A stretch of 42,169 bases of DNA, from positions 1 to 42,169 of the forward strand of contig JAUSEG010000009.1 of the NCBI GenBank assembly GCA_030650415.1. The letters run 5' to 3'. A model generated the notes under the pieces. The model was not told the origin of the DNA. It saw nothing but the letters and a program-made list of their open reading frames with translations, and searched no databases. A program made the translations under genes and the position numbers. Of the stretch, positions 15,100-22,673 are shown piece after piece (position 1 is the stretch's first letter; each line of letters begins with the position of its first letter). The DNA is from a bacterium (GTDB lineage: Bacteria; Patescibacteriota; Patescibacteriia; Patescibacteriales; GWC2-42-12).

Positions 15100-15360
15100 A
15101 TGAAAATAGAAAAGAAAGTTTTGCCCGAGTATTTTATAAAAATACTTTCAGGTGAAAAAAAATTTGAATTGAGACTGGCGGATTGGGAATGCCATCCCGG
15201 GGATATTTTAGTATTAAAAGAATGGAGCGCGGAAACTAAAAAATATACCGGCCGGCAGGTTGAAAAAGAAGTGACTTATGTCGCGAAAACCAAGGATATA
15301 AAGTTTTTTTCCCAGGCCGACGCGGAGAAATATGGTTATCAGGTAATTTCTTTAAAATAA
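15100..15360 (+). CDS. DUF3850 (ASCH-like) protein
   Basis: An 86-residue protein of the DUF3850 family, a branch of the ASCH/PUA-like RNA-binding fold. Recognisable features are the opening KKVLPEYFIKILSGEKKFELRLADW, the turn HPGDILVLKEW, the segment YTGRQVEKEVTYV and the closing strand YQVISL. ASCH-like domains bind RNA or modified nucleotides, but no function is established for DUF3850, so none is assigned. It starts 5 bp after the ileS stop and is very likely translated from the ileS message. No signal peptide or membrane segment. Confidence 0.78.
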   Translation: MKIEKKVLPEYFIKILSGEKKFELRLADWECHPGDILVLKEWSAETKKYTGRQVEKEVTYVAKTKDIKFFSQADAEKYGYQVISLK

Positions 15361-15366
15361 AATTTA

Positions 15367-15415
15367 GATTCCGGCATCCTCAATCAAGTTGAGGACAGGC
15401 TACGACCGGAATGAC
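15367..15415 (+). repeat. REP-like palindrome, GATTCCGG/CCGGAATGAC type
   Basis: GATTCCGG and CCGGAATGAC frame an inner CTCAA/TTGAG hairpin. The AATGAC end is 8 nt before the PP-loop gene start and in the common orientation. Confidence 0.75.
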
Positions 15416-15423
15416 AATGATAT

Positions 15424-16443
15424 ATGGTGAAAGCTCTTGTTCTATTATCAGGCGGTTTGGATTCAATGCTCGCGGCTAAGATTTTGATGGAGCAAGGCAT
15501 TGAAGTAACCGGCTTGAGTTTCAAAAGTAATTTTTTTGGCACGACCAAAGCGAAAAAGGTGGCTGAACAATTAGGCATAAAATTAATTGAAGTTGATTTT
15601 TCCGCCGAGCATTTTATTATGGTGAAAAATCCCAAGCATGGATATGGAAAAAATATGAATCCGTGCATCGATTGCCATGCCATGATGCTTAAAAAAGCCA
15701 AAGAGATAATGGATCGGGAAGGGTTTGATTTTGTGGCGACCGGCGAGGTCTTAGGCGAGCGGCCTATGTCGCAGAACGCGGAAGCTCTTAAAACCGTGGA
15801 AAAAGAATCGGGTTTAGCGGGCCGTTTAATCCGTCCGTTATCGGCTAAACTCTTGGCTGAATCAGGTCTGGAAAAATCCGGAAAAGTAATTAGAGAGAAG
15901 CTATTGGACATTAGCGGCCGATCGAGAAAACCGCAGTTGGCACTCGTAAAAAAATATGGTATAAAAGAATATTCGAGCCCGGGCGGCGGCTGTCTTTTAA
16001 CCGATCCGGTGTTTAGCGAAAAACTTAAGAAAATGTTTGAATATTGGCCAGAAAGCGACGGTCTAGACGCGCAACTTATAAAATATGGCAGGATGTTTTG
16101 GCTGAAAGATCAGGTTGGAGAATATGTTTTGCTGGTAATCGGCAGAGAAAAAGAGGATAATGAGCAACTGGAAAAAATAGCGAAACCGGGCGATGTTTTA
16201 ATAAAAATTGATCCCTTGGTGGCCGGACCGACGAGCATAATTAGAATTAAGAATTATGAATTAAGAATTAAGAATGAAATACGCGAGACTGATGTGCCGG
16301 AAGGATTAAAGTTGAGAGAATTTAAATTAGATGAAAAGAAAAGTGAAAAAGAAATACTGGAAATAGCTACTATACTAACCGGTTATTACGCAACCAAGAG
16401 CCGAGGGAAAAAAGTGAAGCTGGAAATTCAAATTAAAAAATAA
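15424..16443 (+). CDS. PP-loop ATPase related to ThiI/MnmA tRNA sulfurtransferases
   Basis: A 339-residue N-type ATP pyrophosphatase. The PP-loop LLSGGLDSMLAAK (about residues 7-19) adenylates the substrate. A CxxC pair follows (PCIDCHAMM, Cys81 and Cys84), then ATGEVLGERPMSQN, RLIRPLSAKLL, SGRSRKPQLAL and SSPGGGCLLTDP, a set of motifs I associate with ThiI-like proteins that lack the THUMP domain. A role in thiolation of tRNA or a cofactor is plausible but unproven, and the substrate is unknown. An in-frame AT-rich repeat inserts IRIKNYELRIKNE at about residues 272-285. It begins 8 nt after a REP-like palindrome; no Shine-Dalgarno. Confidence 0.75.
   Translation: MVKALVLLSGGLDSMLAAKILMEQGIEVTGLSFKSNFFGTTKAKKVAEQLGIKLIEVDFSAEHFIMVKNPKHGYGKNMNPCIDCHAMMLKKAKEIMDREGFDFVATGEVLGERPMSQNAEALKTVEKESGLAGRLIRPLSAKLLAESGLEKSGKVIREKLLDISGRSRKPQLALVKKYGIKEYSSPGGGCLLTDPVFSEKLKKMFEYWPESDGLDAQLIKYGRMFWLKDQVGEYVLLVIGREKEDNEQLEKIAKPGDVLIKIDPLVAGPTSIIRIKNYELRIKNEIRETDVPEGLKLREFKLDEKKSEKEILEIATILTGYYATKSRGKKVKLEIQIKK
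16239..16276. repeat. In-frame AATTAAGAATTATG repeat
   Basis: The best copy of this family in the window: GAATTAAGAATTATGAATTA followed by AGAATTAAGAAT. It encodes IRIKNYELRIKNE in the PP-loop protein. The arms are close to an inverted repeat about the TATG centre. Confidence 0.7.
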
Positions 16444-16464
16444 GAATAAATAAACGAATATAAT

Positions 16465-16587
16465 TGTCATTGCGAGCGACTGAAAGGAGCGAAGCAATCT
16501 CAGGCACGATGAATAGCGATAAAATATCCTATTTATTTAAATTCGCATTCGTGAGATTGCTTCGTCGCTGGCGCTCCTCGCAATGAC
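16465..16587. repeat. REPIN-like inverted doublet
   Basis: Left arm GTCATTGCGAGCGACTGAAA... (16465-16508) and right arm CGTGAGATTGC...CTCCTCGCAATGAC (16550-16587) are inverted around a 40-bp AT-rich spacer. It is the same family as 5343-5501. It ends 11 nt before lemA. Confidence 0.8.
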
Positions 16588-16598
16588 ATGAAAAATTT

Positions 16599-17165
16599 AT
16601 GACCACATTTCTCTGGATCATTTTAGCGGTTATCGCGGCTGTCATTCTCGCGATCATCGCCCTGTACAACGGTTTAATCCGTTTAAAACTGCGCGTTGAC
16701 GAGGCCTGGTCGGACATTGACGTGCAATTAAAAAGACGGCATGACTTAATTCCGAATTTAGTGGAAACGGTTAAGGGTTACGCGGCCCATGAGCAAGGTA
16801 CATTTGATAAAGTGATTCAGGCCAGAAATCAGGCCATGCAAGCTCAAACCGGCGGCGATAATAAAGCTCTGGCTCAAGCGGAAAATATGCTGACCGGAAC
16901 TTTAAAATCATTATTTGCTTTATCGGAAGCTTATCCTGATTTAAAGGCTAATCAGAATTTTTTGGAATTACAGCGTGAGTTAACCGATACCGAGGATAAG
17001 GTTCAAGCCTCAAGAAGATTCTATAACGGCAATGTCAGAGATTATAATACCAAGCTGCAGGTTTTTCCGACTAATTTTTTGGCCGGCCTGTTGAGTTTCA
17101 AATCCCGAGAATTTTATGGCGTTGAAGACGCGTCGGAGAGAGAAGTAGTGAATGTTAAGTTTTAA
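16599..17165 (+). CDS. lemA: LemA family membrane protein
   Basis: A 188-residue LemA protein: one N-terminal membrane helix (residues about 4-25, FLWIILAVIAAVILAIIALYN) followed by a cytoplasmic or periplasmic helical bundle. Family signatures are VDEAWSDIDVQLKRRHDLIPNLVETVKGY in outline, AENMLTGTLKSLFALSEAYPDLKAN, and RRFYNGNVRDYNTKLQVFPTNFLA. The function of LemA is not established; it is very often encoded next to the membrane protease HtpX, as here, which suggests a shared role in membrane protein quality control. A start-proximal repeat lies 11 nt upstream. Confidence 0.93.
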   Translation: MTTFLWIILAVIAAVILAIIALYNGLIRLKLRVDEAWSDIDVQLKRRHDLIPNLVETVKGYAAHEQGTFDKVIQARNQAMQAQTGGDNKALAQAENMLTGTLKSLFALSEAYPDLKANQNFLELQRELTDTEDKVQASRRFYNGNVRDYNTKLQVFPTNFLAGLLSFKSREFYGVEDASEREVVNVKF

Positions 17166-17172
17166 ATTGACT

Positions 17173-17311
17173 GTCATTCTGGAGGGAGCGTAATTTCGCT
17201 TGTCATTGCGGGCTTGACCCGCAATCCAGGATTTATTCTAAATTGCCAAAACCTGGATTCCGGCTCGCCTCCCGCCCTAGGCGGGCAGGTCGGCTTTAAG
17301 GCCGGAATGAC
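17173..17311. repeat. REPIN-like composite repeat
   Basis: GTCATTCTGG at the left and ...AAGGCCGGAATGAC at the right enclose further palindromes (CATTGCGGG/CCCGCAAT; CCTGCC/GGCGGG-like). Another CATGACAAAC lies at 17334. The right end is 35 nt, and the extra CATGAC 8 nt, before the htpX start. Confidence 0.7.
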
Positions 17312-17346
17312 AAACAAATGCAGTCACTTCAACATGACAAACTAAA

Positions 17347-18264
17347 ATGCCTACCCTATATACTCAAATTGATTCCAACAAAAGAAAAACCTGGCTGTTG
17401 TTTTCGGTTTTTTTCGTGGCCATCATTTTAATCGGCTATGTTTTTAGTTATGCCATGGATAATAGCGCGATTCTTTATTTCGCCGTAATTTTCAGCGTGG
17501 TTTTCAGCTTCATAAGCTATTGGTGGAGCGATAAAATGGTTTTAGCCATGAGCGGAGCTAAAGAAATTGATCATGACACCAACCGCGAGCTTTATCATAT
17601 CGTAGAAAATCTCTGCATTACTGCCGGACTGCCAACGCCAAAGATTTATATTATAAATGACACGGCGCCGAACGCTTTCGCTACCGGCCGAAATCCGCGA
17701 CATGCGGTAGTCGCCGTAACCGCCGGTTTGCTTTCAAAATTGGATAAAGCCGAGTTAGAAGGCGTTATCGCCCATGAATTATCGCATATCGGCAATCGCG
17801 ACATACTGTTGGCGACTTTAGTAACCGTAATGGTGGGCATGGTAGTGCTCTTAGCCGATTGGTTTAGGCACTGGTCATTCTTCGGCGGTAATAGGAGAAA
17901 TAATGATCGCGAGGGCGGTGGCCAGTTGGGCTTAATTCTAATGGTTGTGGCGATTATTTTATCAATTTTAGCGCCAATTTTCGCTTATTTAATGCAGTTC
18001 GCGATTTCCCGAAAAAGAGAGTTTTTAGCTGATGCCGGCGGCGCTTTGCTCACCCGCTATCCGGACGGTTTGGCGCGGGCGCTCCAGAAAATTTCGGCTG
18101 ATAAAGAGCCTTTGGAAGTAGCTAACCGAGCTACGGCGCATCTTTATATTACTTCGCCGTTTAAGGAAGACGAGACGCATAAAATAGGTTTTTTCACCAG
18201 ATTATTTATGACGCATCCGCCGATTGAAGAAAGAATAAAAGCTCTAAGAGATATGGAGAAATAA
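17347..18264 (+). CDS. htpX: HtpX family membrane zinc metalloprotease (M48)
   Basis: HtpX is an inner-membrane zinc protease that degrades misfolded membrane proteins. The 305-residue chain has two N-terminal membrane helices (about residues 15-34 and 40-60), the zinc motif AHELSHIGNRD (His143, Glu144, His147), two further helices (about 153-172 and 197-217) and the third-ligand region SRKREFLADAGGA. It ends MTHPPIEERIKALRDM, typical of the family. The pairing with lemA is conserved in many bacteria. The start is ATG 17347, just after repeat sequence. Confidence 0.94.
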   Translation: MPTLYTQIDSNKRKTWLLFSVFFVAIILIGYVFSYAMDNSAILYFAVIFSVVFSFISYWWSDKMVLAMSGAKEIDHDTNRELYHIVENLCITAGLPTPKIYIINDTAPNAFATGRNPRHAVVAVTAGLLSKLDKAELEGVIAHELSHIGNRDILLATLVTVMVGMVVLLADWFRHWSFFGGNRRNNDREGGGQLGLILMVVAIILSILAPIFAYLMQFAISRKREFLADAGGALLTRYPDGLARALQKISADKEPLEVANRATAHLYITSPFKEDETHKIGFFTRLFMTHPPIEERIKALRDMEK

Positions 18265-18303
18265 TTAAACTTTTTGTTAATAATTAATTTTAATTTTTTT
18301 TCT

Positions 18304-18446
18304 GTCATGGCGGCCTCCGAGCCGCCATCCAGGAGTGGGCAGTATCAACGCGGATATTAAAACAACGCGTTCGTGCCATTATCCCCTGGATTGTCGTGGC
18401 TTCGCCAGATCTCGCGTAGCGATGACGAGGTCAAGCCCGCAATGAC
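18304..18446. repeat. REPIN-like composite repeat
   Basis: GTCATGGCGG...CATCCAGGAG on the left and CCCCTGGATTGTCG...CCCGCAATGAC on the right are inverted relatives around an AT-rich spacer. The AATGAC end lies 12 nt before the NIF3-family gene. Confidence 0.7.
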
Positions 18447-18458
18447 AATAAAGATTTT

Positions 18459-19403
18459 ATGACCACACAACAAATTTACGATTTAGCGGTTAAGCTCGGG
18501 ATGAAAGCTGATCTGCGCGGCGAGCAAAAGGTAAGAGAGTATTTAAAGCGCGCCGCTAAGAGGCATGAAGCCATGAGCGCCAAAGATAAGGCCGAGTTTG
18601 ATTTGGAAAAATTGTCCAACCCCTATAGCGACACCAGAATTTTAGTTGATTTAAAGAAAAAGGCGATTAAAAAAATCATGATTGGCATAGACATGGAAGG
18701 CGCGGAATTGCTGCTGGCGGAAAAGCTCGGCGTTGACTTAGTCATCGCCCATCATCCCGAAGGCAAGGCTCTAGCCGATTTGCATAGCGTCATGGATCTA
18801 CAGGCGCAAGTTTTAGCCGATTACGGCGTGCCGATTAATATCGCCGAGTCGGTAATTAAGCCGAGAATCGCCGAAGTGGCCAGAGGCGTTTCGCCGGTTA
18901 ATCATAACCGCGCGGTGGATATGGCTAAGGTTTTAGGGCTGGATTTTATGTGCGTGCATACGCCGGCCGATAACTTAGGCGCGAACTTCTTAGTTAAGAA
19001 AATTAAGAAAGCCAATCCCGAGACCGTGGGCGAAGTTGTGGAAATGCTGAAAGAAATTCCCGAGTTTAAAGTGGCTACGGAATATAACGCCGGACCGAAA
19101 ATTTTTGCCGGTTCGCCGGAAAATAGCGCCGGCAAAATCGCGGTCACCGAATTCACCGGCGGCACCAGCGGCGCCAAGGAAATTTACGAAAAAATGGCGC
19201 AGGCCGGCATCGGCACGGTTATCGGCATGCATATGAGCGAAGAGCATCGAAAAGAGGCGGAGAAATATCATGTTAATGTGGTTATCGCCGGTCATATGGC
19301 TTCAGATTCTTTAGGCATAAATTTATTTTTAGATGAATTGGAAAAGACCGGCGTGGAAGTTATCCCCTTGTCCGGGTTGATTAGGGTGAAGAGGGGAAAA
19401 TAA
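18459..19403 (+). CDS. NIF3 family (DUF34) metal-binding protein
   Basis: A 314-residue member of the NIF3/DUF34 family, which binds two divalent metals. Metal-site segments seen are VIAHHPEGKAL (about residues 95-105), CVHTPADNLG (about 167-176), IGMHMSEEH and VVIAGHMASDSLGINLF near the end. An N-terminal helical region rich in Lys/Arg (about 18-50) precedes the core. The cellular role of the family is unsettled; GTP cyclohydrolase and maintenance roles have been proposed elsewhere. The next gene, an unknown protein, starts 8 bp after its stop and is probably on the same transcript. Confidence 0.85.
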   Translation: MTTQQIYDLAVKLGMKADLRGEQKVREYLKRAAKRHEAMSAKDKAEFDLEKLSNPYSDTRILVDLKKKAIKKIMIGIDMEGAELLLAEKLGVDLVIAHHPEGKALADLHSVMDLQAQVLADYGVPINIAESVIKPRIAEVARGVSPVNHNRAVDMAKVLGLDFMCVHTPADNLGANFLVKKIKKANPETVGEVVEMLKEIPEFKVATEYNAGPKIFAGSPENSAGKIAVTEFTGGTSGAKEIYEKMAQAGIGTVIGMHMSEEHRKEAEKYHVNVVIAGHMASDSLGINLFLDELEKTGVEVIPLSGLIRVKRGK

Positions 19404-19411
19404 AATTTTTT

Positions 19412-21325
19412 ATGGAAAACCCCAATTTTTTAAAACAAAAATACGACTTGCAAAAATCTCCGGAAGTTAAAAAGGCGGCAAGACGGACGGAAGCGCGAAC
19501 CGGGAAAGAATTTTCTCTCAATTCAGCGGAAGATGCCGATGTTCGTATTCAAAACTACCTTGATCGCTTTAATGAAATTCTTAATCGCCAGGATGAGGAT
19601 AAACGGGGACGTGGTATTGAGGCGTTTCGGCAAATATTGCGCGGCGAATTTATTATTAAACCAAACGAAATTCCTGAAGCATATTTTAATTCAGTAAAGG
19701 AGAGGCAGGCCGAAGAAGGCCGTCCGATAGAAGAAATACCGCCAAGCGTCCGCGAATCACTGGGTAAAACTATTGTTAAGGATCAAGAGAGATCATTGGA
19801 CAGGTGGGTCAATTATTTAACTTCGCATGAGACCGATGGATATCCCGACTGGCTTAAATACTTCGTGTTTCGCAATATTCTGTCCATGGGACGGTATGAT
19901 AAGAAAAAGAAAGCCTTCACCGAAAGAAGGGGTAAAGCTATAGCTCCATTTCCCGATCTCAACCACGAGGCGTTGACAATCGTGATGGAGGACATGAAAG
20001 CGAAATACGAGCCGGAACCCGAAGACGGAAGCAAAAAACCAAAAAGCGGCATTCAATTTACCGGCCGTCATGATATCAATTCGGAATCTAAACAGAAGTA
20101 TCTTGAATTTCTAGAGAAAAAGAATTTTGAAAAACTCTACGCTTTAACTTTGGAAGAATTCAAGCCAATACCGGAAGAATTGCTAAAAGTTACCGAGGGA
20201 AAATGGATATTATATCCTCGCGGTTCAGACCCGAAGCCTCTGGTTGATTCTATTTCTGAATACGGCACCGGCTGGTGTCTAAGAGGAGAAGATATGGCCA
20301 GGCGCTATCTTCAGGGCGTGGAAGGATTTTATGCCAATGATCTTCATATTTATTACTCCAACGACCAAGACGGAAAACCGACTATTCCGAGAGCGGTTAT
20401 GGTGGTTAATCCAAACAATCAGATTGACGAAATGCGCGGAGTAGCCGAAGGAGAAAACCTTGACCCCTATATCGGCGGAATTGTCCAAGCCAAGCTCAAC
20501 GAACATCCGGACGGTAAAAAATTTGAGAAAAAATCGGCGGATATGAAATATCTGACGGCAATTGATAAAAAGGTAAAAGCCGGCGGACAGCTTAACCGGG
20601 AAGAGCTGGTTTTTCTTTATGAAATCAACACCCCAATTGAGAGTTTTGGTTTAGATGACCAACGCGATCCTCGTATCGCGAAATTATTGGAGAAAAGAAA
20701 CCCGGAAGCAGACGCGCCGATTGTGTTTGAATGCGAACCAAATCAAATCGCCTGGAGTGAAACCGAGGTAAATGAAAAAATTAAGGCATATATTGGTCCT
20801 TTTTTCCCCGGTATCTTTCAAAAAGGCTTTGAATACATTTATACCTCATTCCCCGAAGGGAAAATTAGAAAATACAATATTGAAATCGGCGGAAAAACTA
20901 AGAACCAGCTTGAAAAAGAAATGGCAGCAAAAAATATTTATATTTCATATTATGCTTATGATTTGCTAAAAAAATTGAAGCCTTTGAATAAAGCTGAAAG
21001 AATCGACCTGATTCGTCTTACCGTTAAAGATCTTGGTTTTTCGAATGGAGCGACCACGGACGAGATATACAATCGAGCTGAAGAGCTCGGGTTGGAGCTT
21101 TGCCCGGCTGAAGCCGGCCCGCATCTAAGATTGCAATATCCCGAAAAAGAACGGCTGTTAATCGCTACGGAACAAATAATCGGCCGCTATGGCGATCAGT
21201 ACGTTTTTGGCCTGGACTTGAGTGGCGATCGGCTCGAACTCAGCGGCAGCCATGCTTTGCCGTCCAACACGTGGCGTGACATCGACGAGTTTGTGTTCCG
21301 TCTCCGCCCCAGTACCAAAGCATAG
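19412..21325 (+). CDS. Uncharacterised 637-aa protein with a recurrent CPR-type C-terminal module
   Basis: I cannot assign a function. It is a soluble, charged protein without signal peptide or membrane segment. Parts are: a Lys/Arg-rich start (residues 1-45), a helical region with the compact aromatic segment YPDWLKYFVFRNILSMGRYDKK in outline (about 142-164), a middle domain with SEYGTGWCLRG (about 281-291) and DLHIYYSNDQDGKPTIPRAVMVV, and a domain starting AYIGPFFPGIFQKGFEYIYTSFPEGKI. The C-terminus ELCPAEAGPHLRLQY...EFVFRLR is, from memory, a module that recurs in hypothetical proteins of uncultivated Patescibacteria. The last codons and stop lie in a palindromic repeat, suggesting the end was rewritten. 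It follows the NIF3 gene by 8 bp. Confidence 0.7.
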   Translation: MENPNFLKQKYDLQKSPEVKKAARRTEARTGKEFSLNSAEDADVRIQNYLDRFNEILNRQDEDKRGRGIEAFRQILRGEFIIKPNEIPEAYFNSVKERQAEEGRPIEEIPPSVRESLGKTIVKDQERSLDRWVNYLTSHETDGYPDWLKYFVFRNILSMGRYDKKKKAFTERRGKAIAPFPDLNHEALTIVMEDMKAKYEPEPEDGSKKPKSGIQFTGRHDINSESKQKYLEFLEKKNFEKLYALTLEEFKPIPEELLKVTEGKWILYPRGSDPKPLVDSISEYGTGWCLRGEDMARRYLQGVEGFYANDLHIYYSNDQDGKPTIPRAVMVVNPNNQIDEMRGVAEGENLDPYIGGIVQAKLNEHPDGKKFEKKSADMKYLTAIDKKVKAGGQLNREELVFLYEINTPIESFGLDDQRDPRIAKLLEKRNPEADAPIVFECEPNQIAWSETEVNEKIKAYIGPFFPGIFQKGFEYIYTSFPEGKIRKYNIEIGGKTKNQLEKEMAAKNIYISYYAYDLLKKLKPLNKAERIDLIRLTVKDLGFSNGATTDEIYNRAEELGLELCPAEAGPHLRLQYPEKERLLIATEQIIGRYGDQYVFGLDLSGDRLELSGSHALPSNTWRDIDEFVFRLRPSTKA

Positions 21326-21342
21326 CTTTGTACGGGGCAGGC
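21307..21342. repeat. CCCC...GGGGCAGGC palindrome at gene end
   Basis: CCCCAGTACCAAAGC and GCTTTGTACGGGG pair around ATA. It supplies the last codons (PSTKA) and the stop of the preceding gene. A similar palindrome is at 8391-8426. Confidence 0.6.
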
Positions 21343-21360
21343 AAATTAGAAATCTTGCGT

Positions 21361-21448
21361 CAGTCAATCGCGGAGGCGAAAAGTAGTAAGAAGTCTTTTA
21401 ATAAGGGATCGGCGTTGATTAAAAGATTAATATGTTTTTACTAAAATA
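21361..21448 (+). pseudogene. Decayed copy of the small ORF at 22316-22492
   Basis: CAGTCAATCGCGGA through TTTTTACTAAAATA matches 22412-22510 with scattered substitutions and about a 10-base deletion. In the old frame it reads QSIAEAKSSKK.FNKGSALIK, parallel to QSIADAKNSEKFFNKGSVLIK. No start codon is left. The remaining bases up to 21535 hold nothing else but a small inverted repeat. Confidence 0.65.
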
Positions 21449-21498
21449 ATTAAATCGAAGCCGTTAGAAGATTAAAGCTAGCATTAAGGGACAGTAGT

Positions 21499-21522
21499 GT
21501 TAGAAACAATATAGGTTCTAAC
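21499..21522. promoter_or_regulatory. 7-bp inverted repeat before NYN gene
   Basis: GTTAGAA and TTCTAAC frame a 10-nt centre, 14 nt before the NYN gene start. It may be an operator or leader hairpin; nothing else supports a function. Confidence 0.3.
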
Positions 21523-21535
21523 TTCGTTTTATATT

Positions 21536-22186
21536 ATGATTAATCCTTATCAAGAAAAATTACACCAGGCGATTAAGGGGAAAACCTATGTATTTATTGA
21601 TGCCGCTAATTTGGAACGGTCAGTTCAAGATATGTGGGTTAACCCGAAAGATATTCCCGATGAGTTTAGAAAATATAAAGTTAATCAATTATACTGGCGA
21701 GTTAATTATAAAAAATTTAAAAGTTTTTTTCAGAATAATTGCGATTTACAGAACATTCGATTTTATTCCGCTGATTTTAATACCGATAATCATTTTAGGT
21801 TTTTATGGTTTTTAAAAAAGGGTTTAAGTTTTAAATTAAATACCAAGCCGTTGAAAGAATATAATGATCATACCGATGTTCATCCACATCGCAAAGCTAA
21901 TTTTGATGTTGAAATCGCGGTTGACACTGTGCATAAATTAAAAGAATACAAGACCTTTGTATTATTTTCCGGAGATTGTGATTTTGAGTATCTCCTTAAA
22001 TTTTTACGAGGACAAGGAAAAATTTGCATTGTGTTCTCGCGGACCGGGCATGTAGCTAAGGAACTTCCGCCCGCCGCTAATCATTATTTTGATATTGTTG
22101 ATTTTAGGAACGAACTATTAAGAGTGGAATTAAAGCCAGCAAAAAATCCTGCCGTGAGGCAGGACTCTGCAATTGATATCAGATAG
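21536..22186 (+). CDS. NYN domain protein (LabA/DUF88-like predicted RNase)
   Basis: A 216-residue protein with a PIN-like NYN nuclease domain. The first acidic motif is VFIDAANLERS (Asp22 and Asn25), the central one is KANFDVEIAVDTVHKL and the third is LFSGDCDFEYLLKFLRGQGK; these place the carboxylates expected to bind a metal ion for RNA cleavage. The segment ICIVFSRTGHVAKELPPAANHYFDI completes the fold. RNase activity is inferred from the family. The last codons (NPAVRQDS) run through a small TCCTGCC/GGCAGGA hairpin (22147-22164). It stands alone, flanked by two copies of a small ORF sequence. It is strongly AT-rich. Confidence 0.85.
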   Translation: MINPYQEKLHQAIKGKTYVFIDAANLERSVQDMWVNPKDIPDEFRKYKVNQLYWRVNYKKFKSFFQNNCDLQNIRFYSADFNTDNHFRFLWFLKKGLSFKLNTKPLKEYNDHTDVHPHRKANFDVEIAVDTVHKLKEYKTFVLFSGDCDFEYLLKFLRGQGKICIVFSRTGHVAKELPPAANHYFDIVDFRNELLRVELKPAKNPAVRQDSAIDIR

Positions 22187-22315
22187 CTCTACAGCTAACT
22201 GTATTTAAATAATAGCATATATTTAATTTAAAATCAATTAAATATAATAATAATATTTTTTTAGCTAATTTTAGAGGTAAATAAAGCCTTAATGTAATAT
22301 TTTTGAACTGTGATT

Positions 22316-22492
22316 ATGAACGCTATAAAATTTACTGATAAATTTTCAAATCAAAAAATAACATTAAAGGACGCCAACGGTTTGACTTTGCGCCACGCGG
22401 AAATTTTTTGCCAGTCAATCGCGGACGCAAAAAATAGCGAGAAATTTTTTAATAAAGGTTCAGTGCTGATTAAGGACGCTTTAAAAGATTAA
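22316..22492 (+). CDS. Small hypothetical protein, 58 aa
   Basis: A 58-residue protein, starting MNAIKFTDKFSNQKITLKDA and ending LIKDALKD. I do not recognise a domain. It is Lys/Asp-rich, with predicted helices in its second half. ATG 22316 is preferred over GTG 22310. Support for being a real gene comes from a decayed paralogous copy at 21361-21448, whose alignment is best in this reading frame. It may be an antitoxin-like or regulatory peptide next to the NYN nuclease, but nothing in the sequence proves this. Confidence 0.5.
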   Translation: MNAIKFTDKFSNQKITLKDANGLTLRHAEIFCQSIADAKNSEKFFNKGSVLIKDALKD

Positions 22493-22542
22493 TATGTTTT
22501 TACTGAAATATTCTACCCGCTAATGTCAAAATTATGATTTTT

Positions 22543-22552
22543 TTGCTATAAT
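22543..22552 (+). promoter_or_regulatory. Extended -10 promoter upstream of pilB
   Basis: TTGCTATAAT gives an extended -10 (TGC-TATAAT); no good -35 is present. An ATG at 22559, seven bases after the -10, opens a six-codon ORF (MEKKRK, stop at 22577-22579). The pilB start lies 115 nt further, beyond a REP-like repeat. Confidence 0.55.
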
Positions 22553-22631
22553 ATAACCATGGAAAAGAAGAGAAAATGAGATTGTCTGCCTTTGGCGAGG
22601 ATTTATTAGGATAAACGTTTTTACTGCTCAC

Positions 22632-22660
22632 TCCTGGATTCCCGCCTACGCGGGAATGAC
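22632..22660 (+). repeat. REP-like palindrome before pilB
   Basis: TCCTGGATTCCCGCC/GCGGGAATGAC, with a remnant of the longer element's AT-rich spacer on its left (22605-22631). Ends 13 nt before the pilB start. Confidence 0.8.
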
Positions 22661-22673
22661 AATGAAATAAACT

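Noticed and set aside
15384-15911. Long antisense open frame (175 codons) over the PP-loop gene
   Set aside because: Shadow of a conserved gene; Ser/Pro-rich composition and no family features. The same holds for antisense frames at 28144-28623 and 36785-37201.
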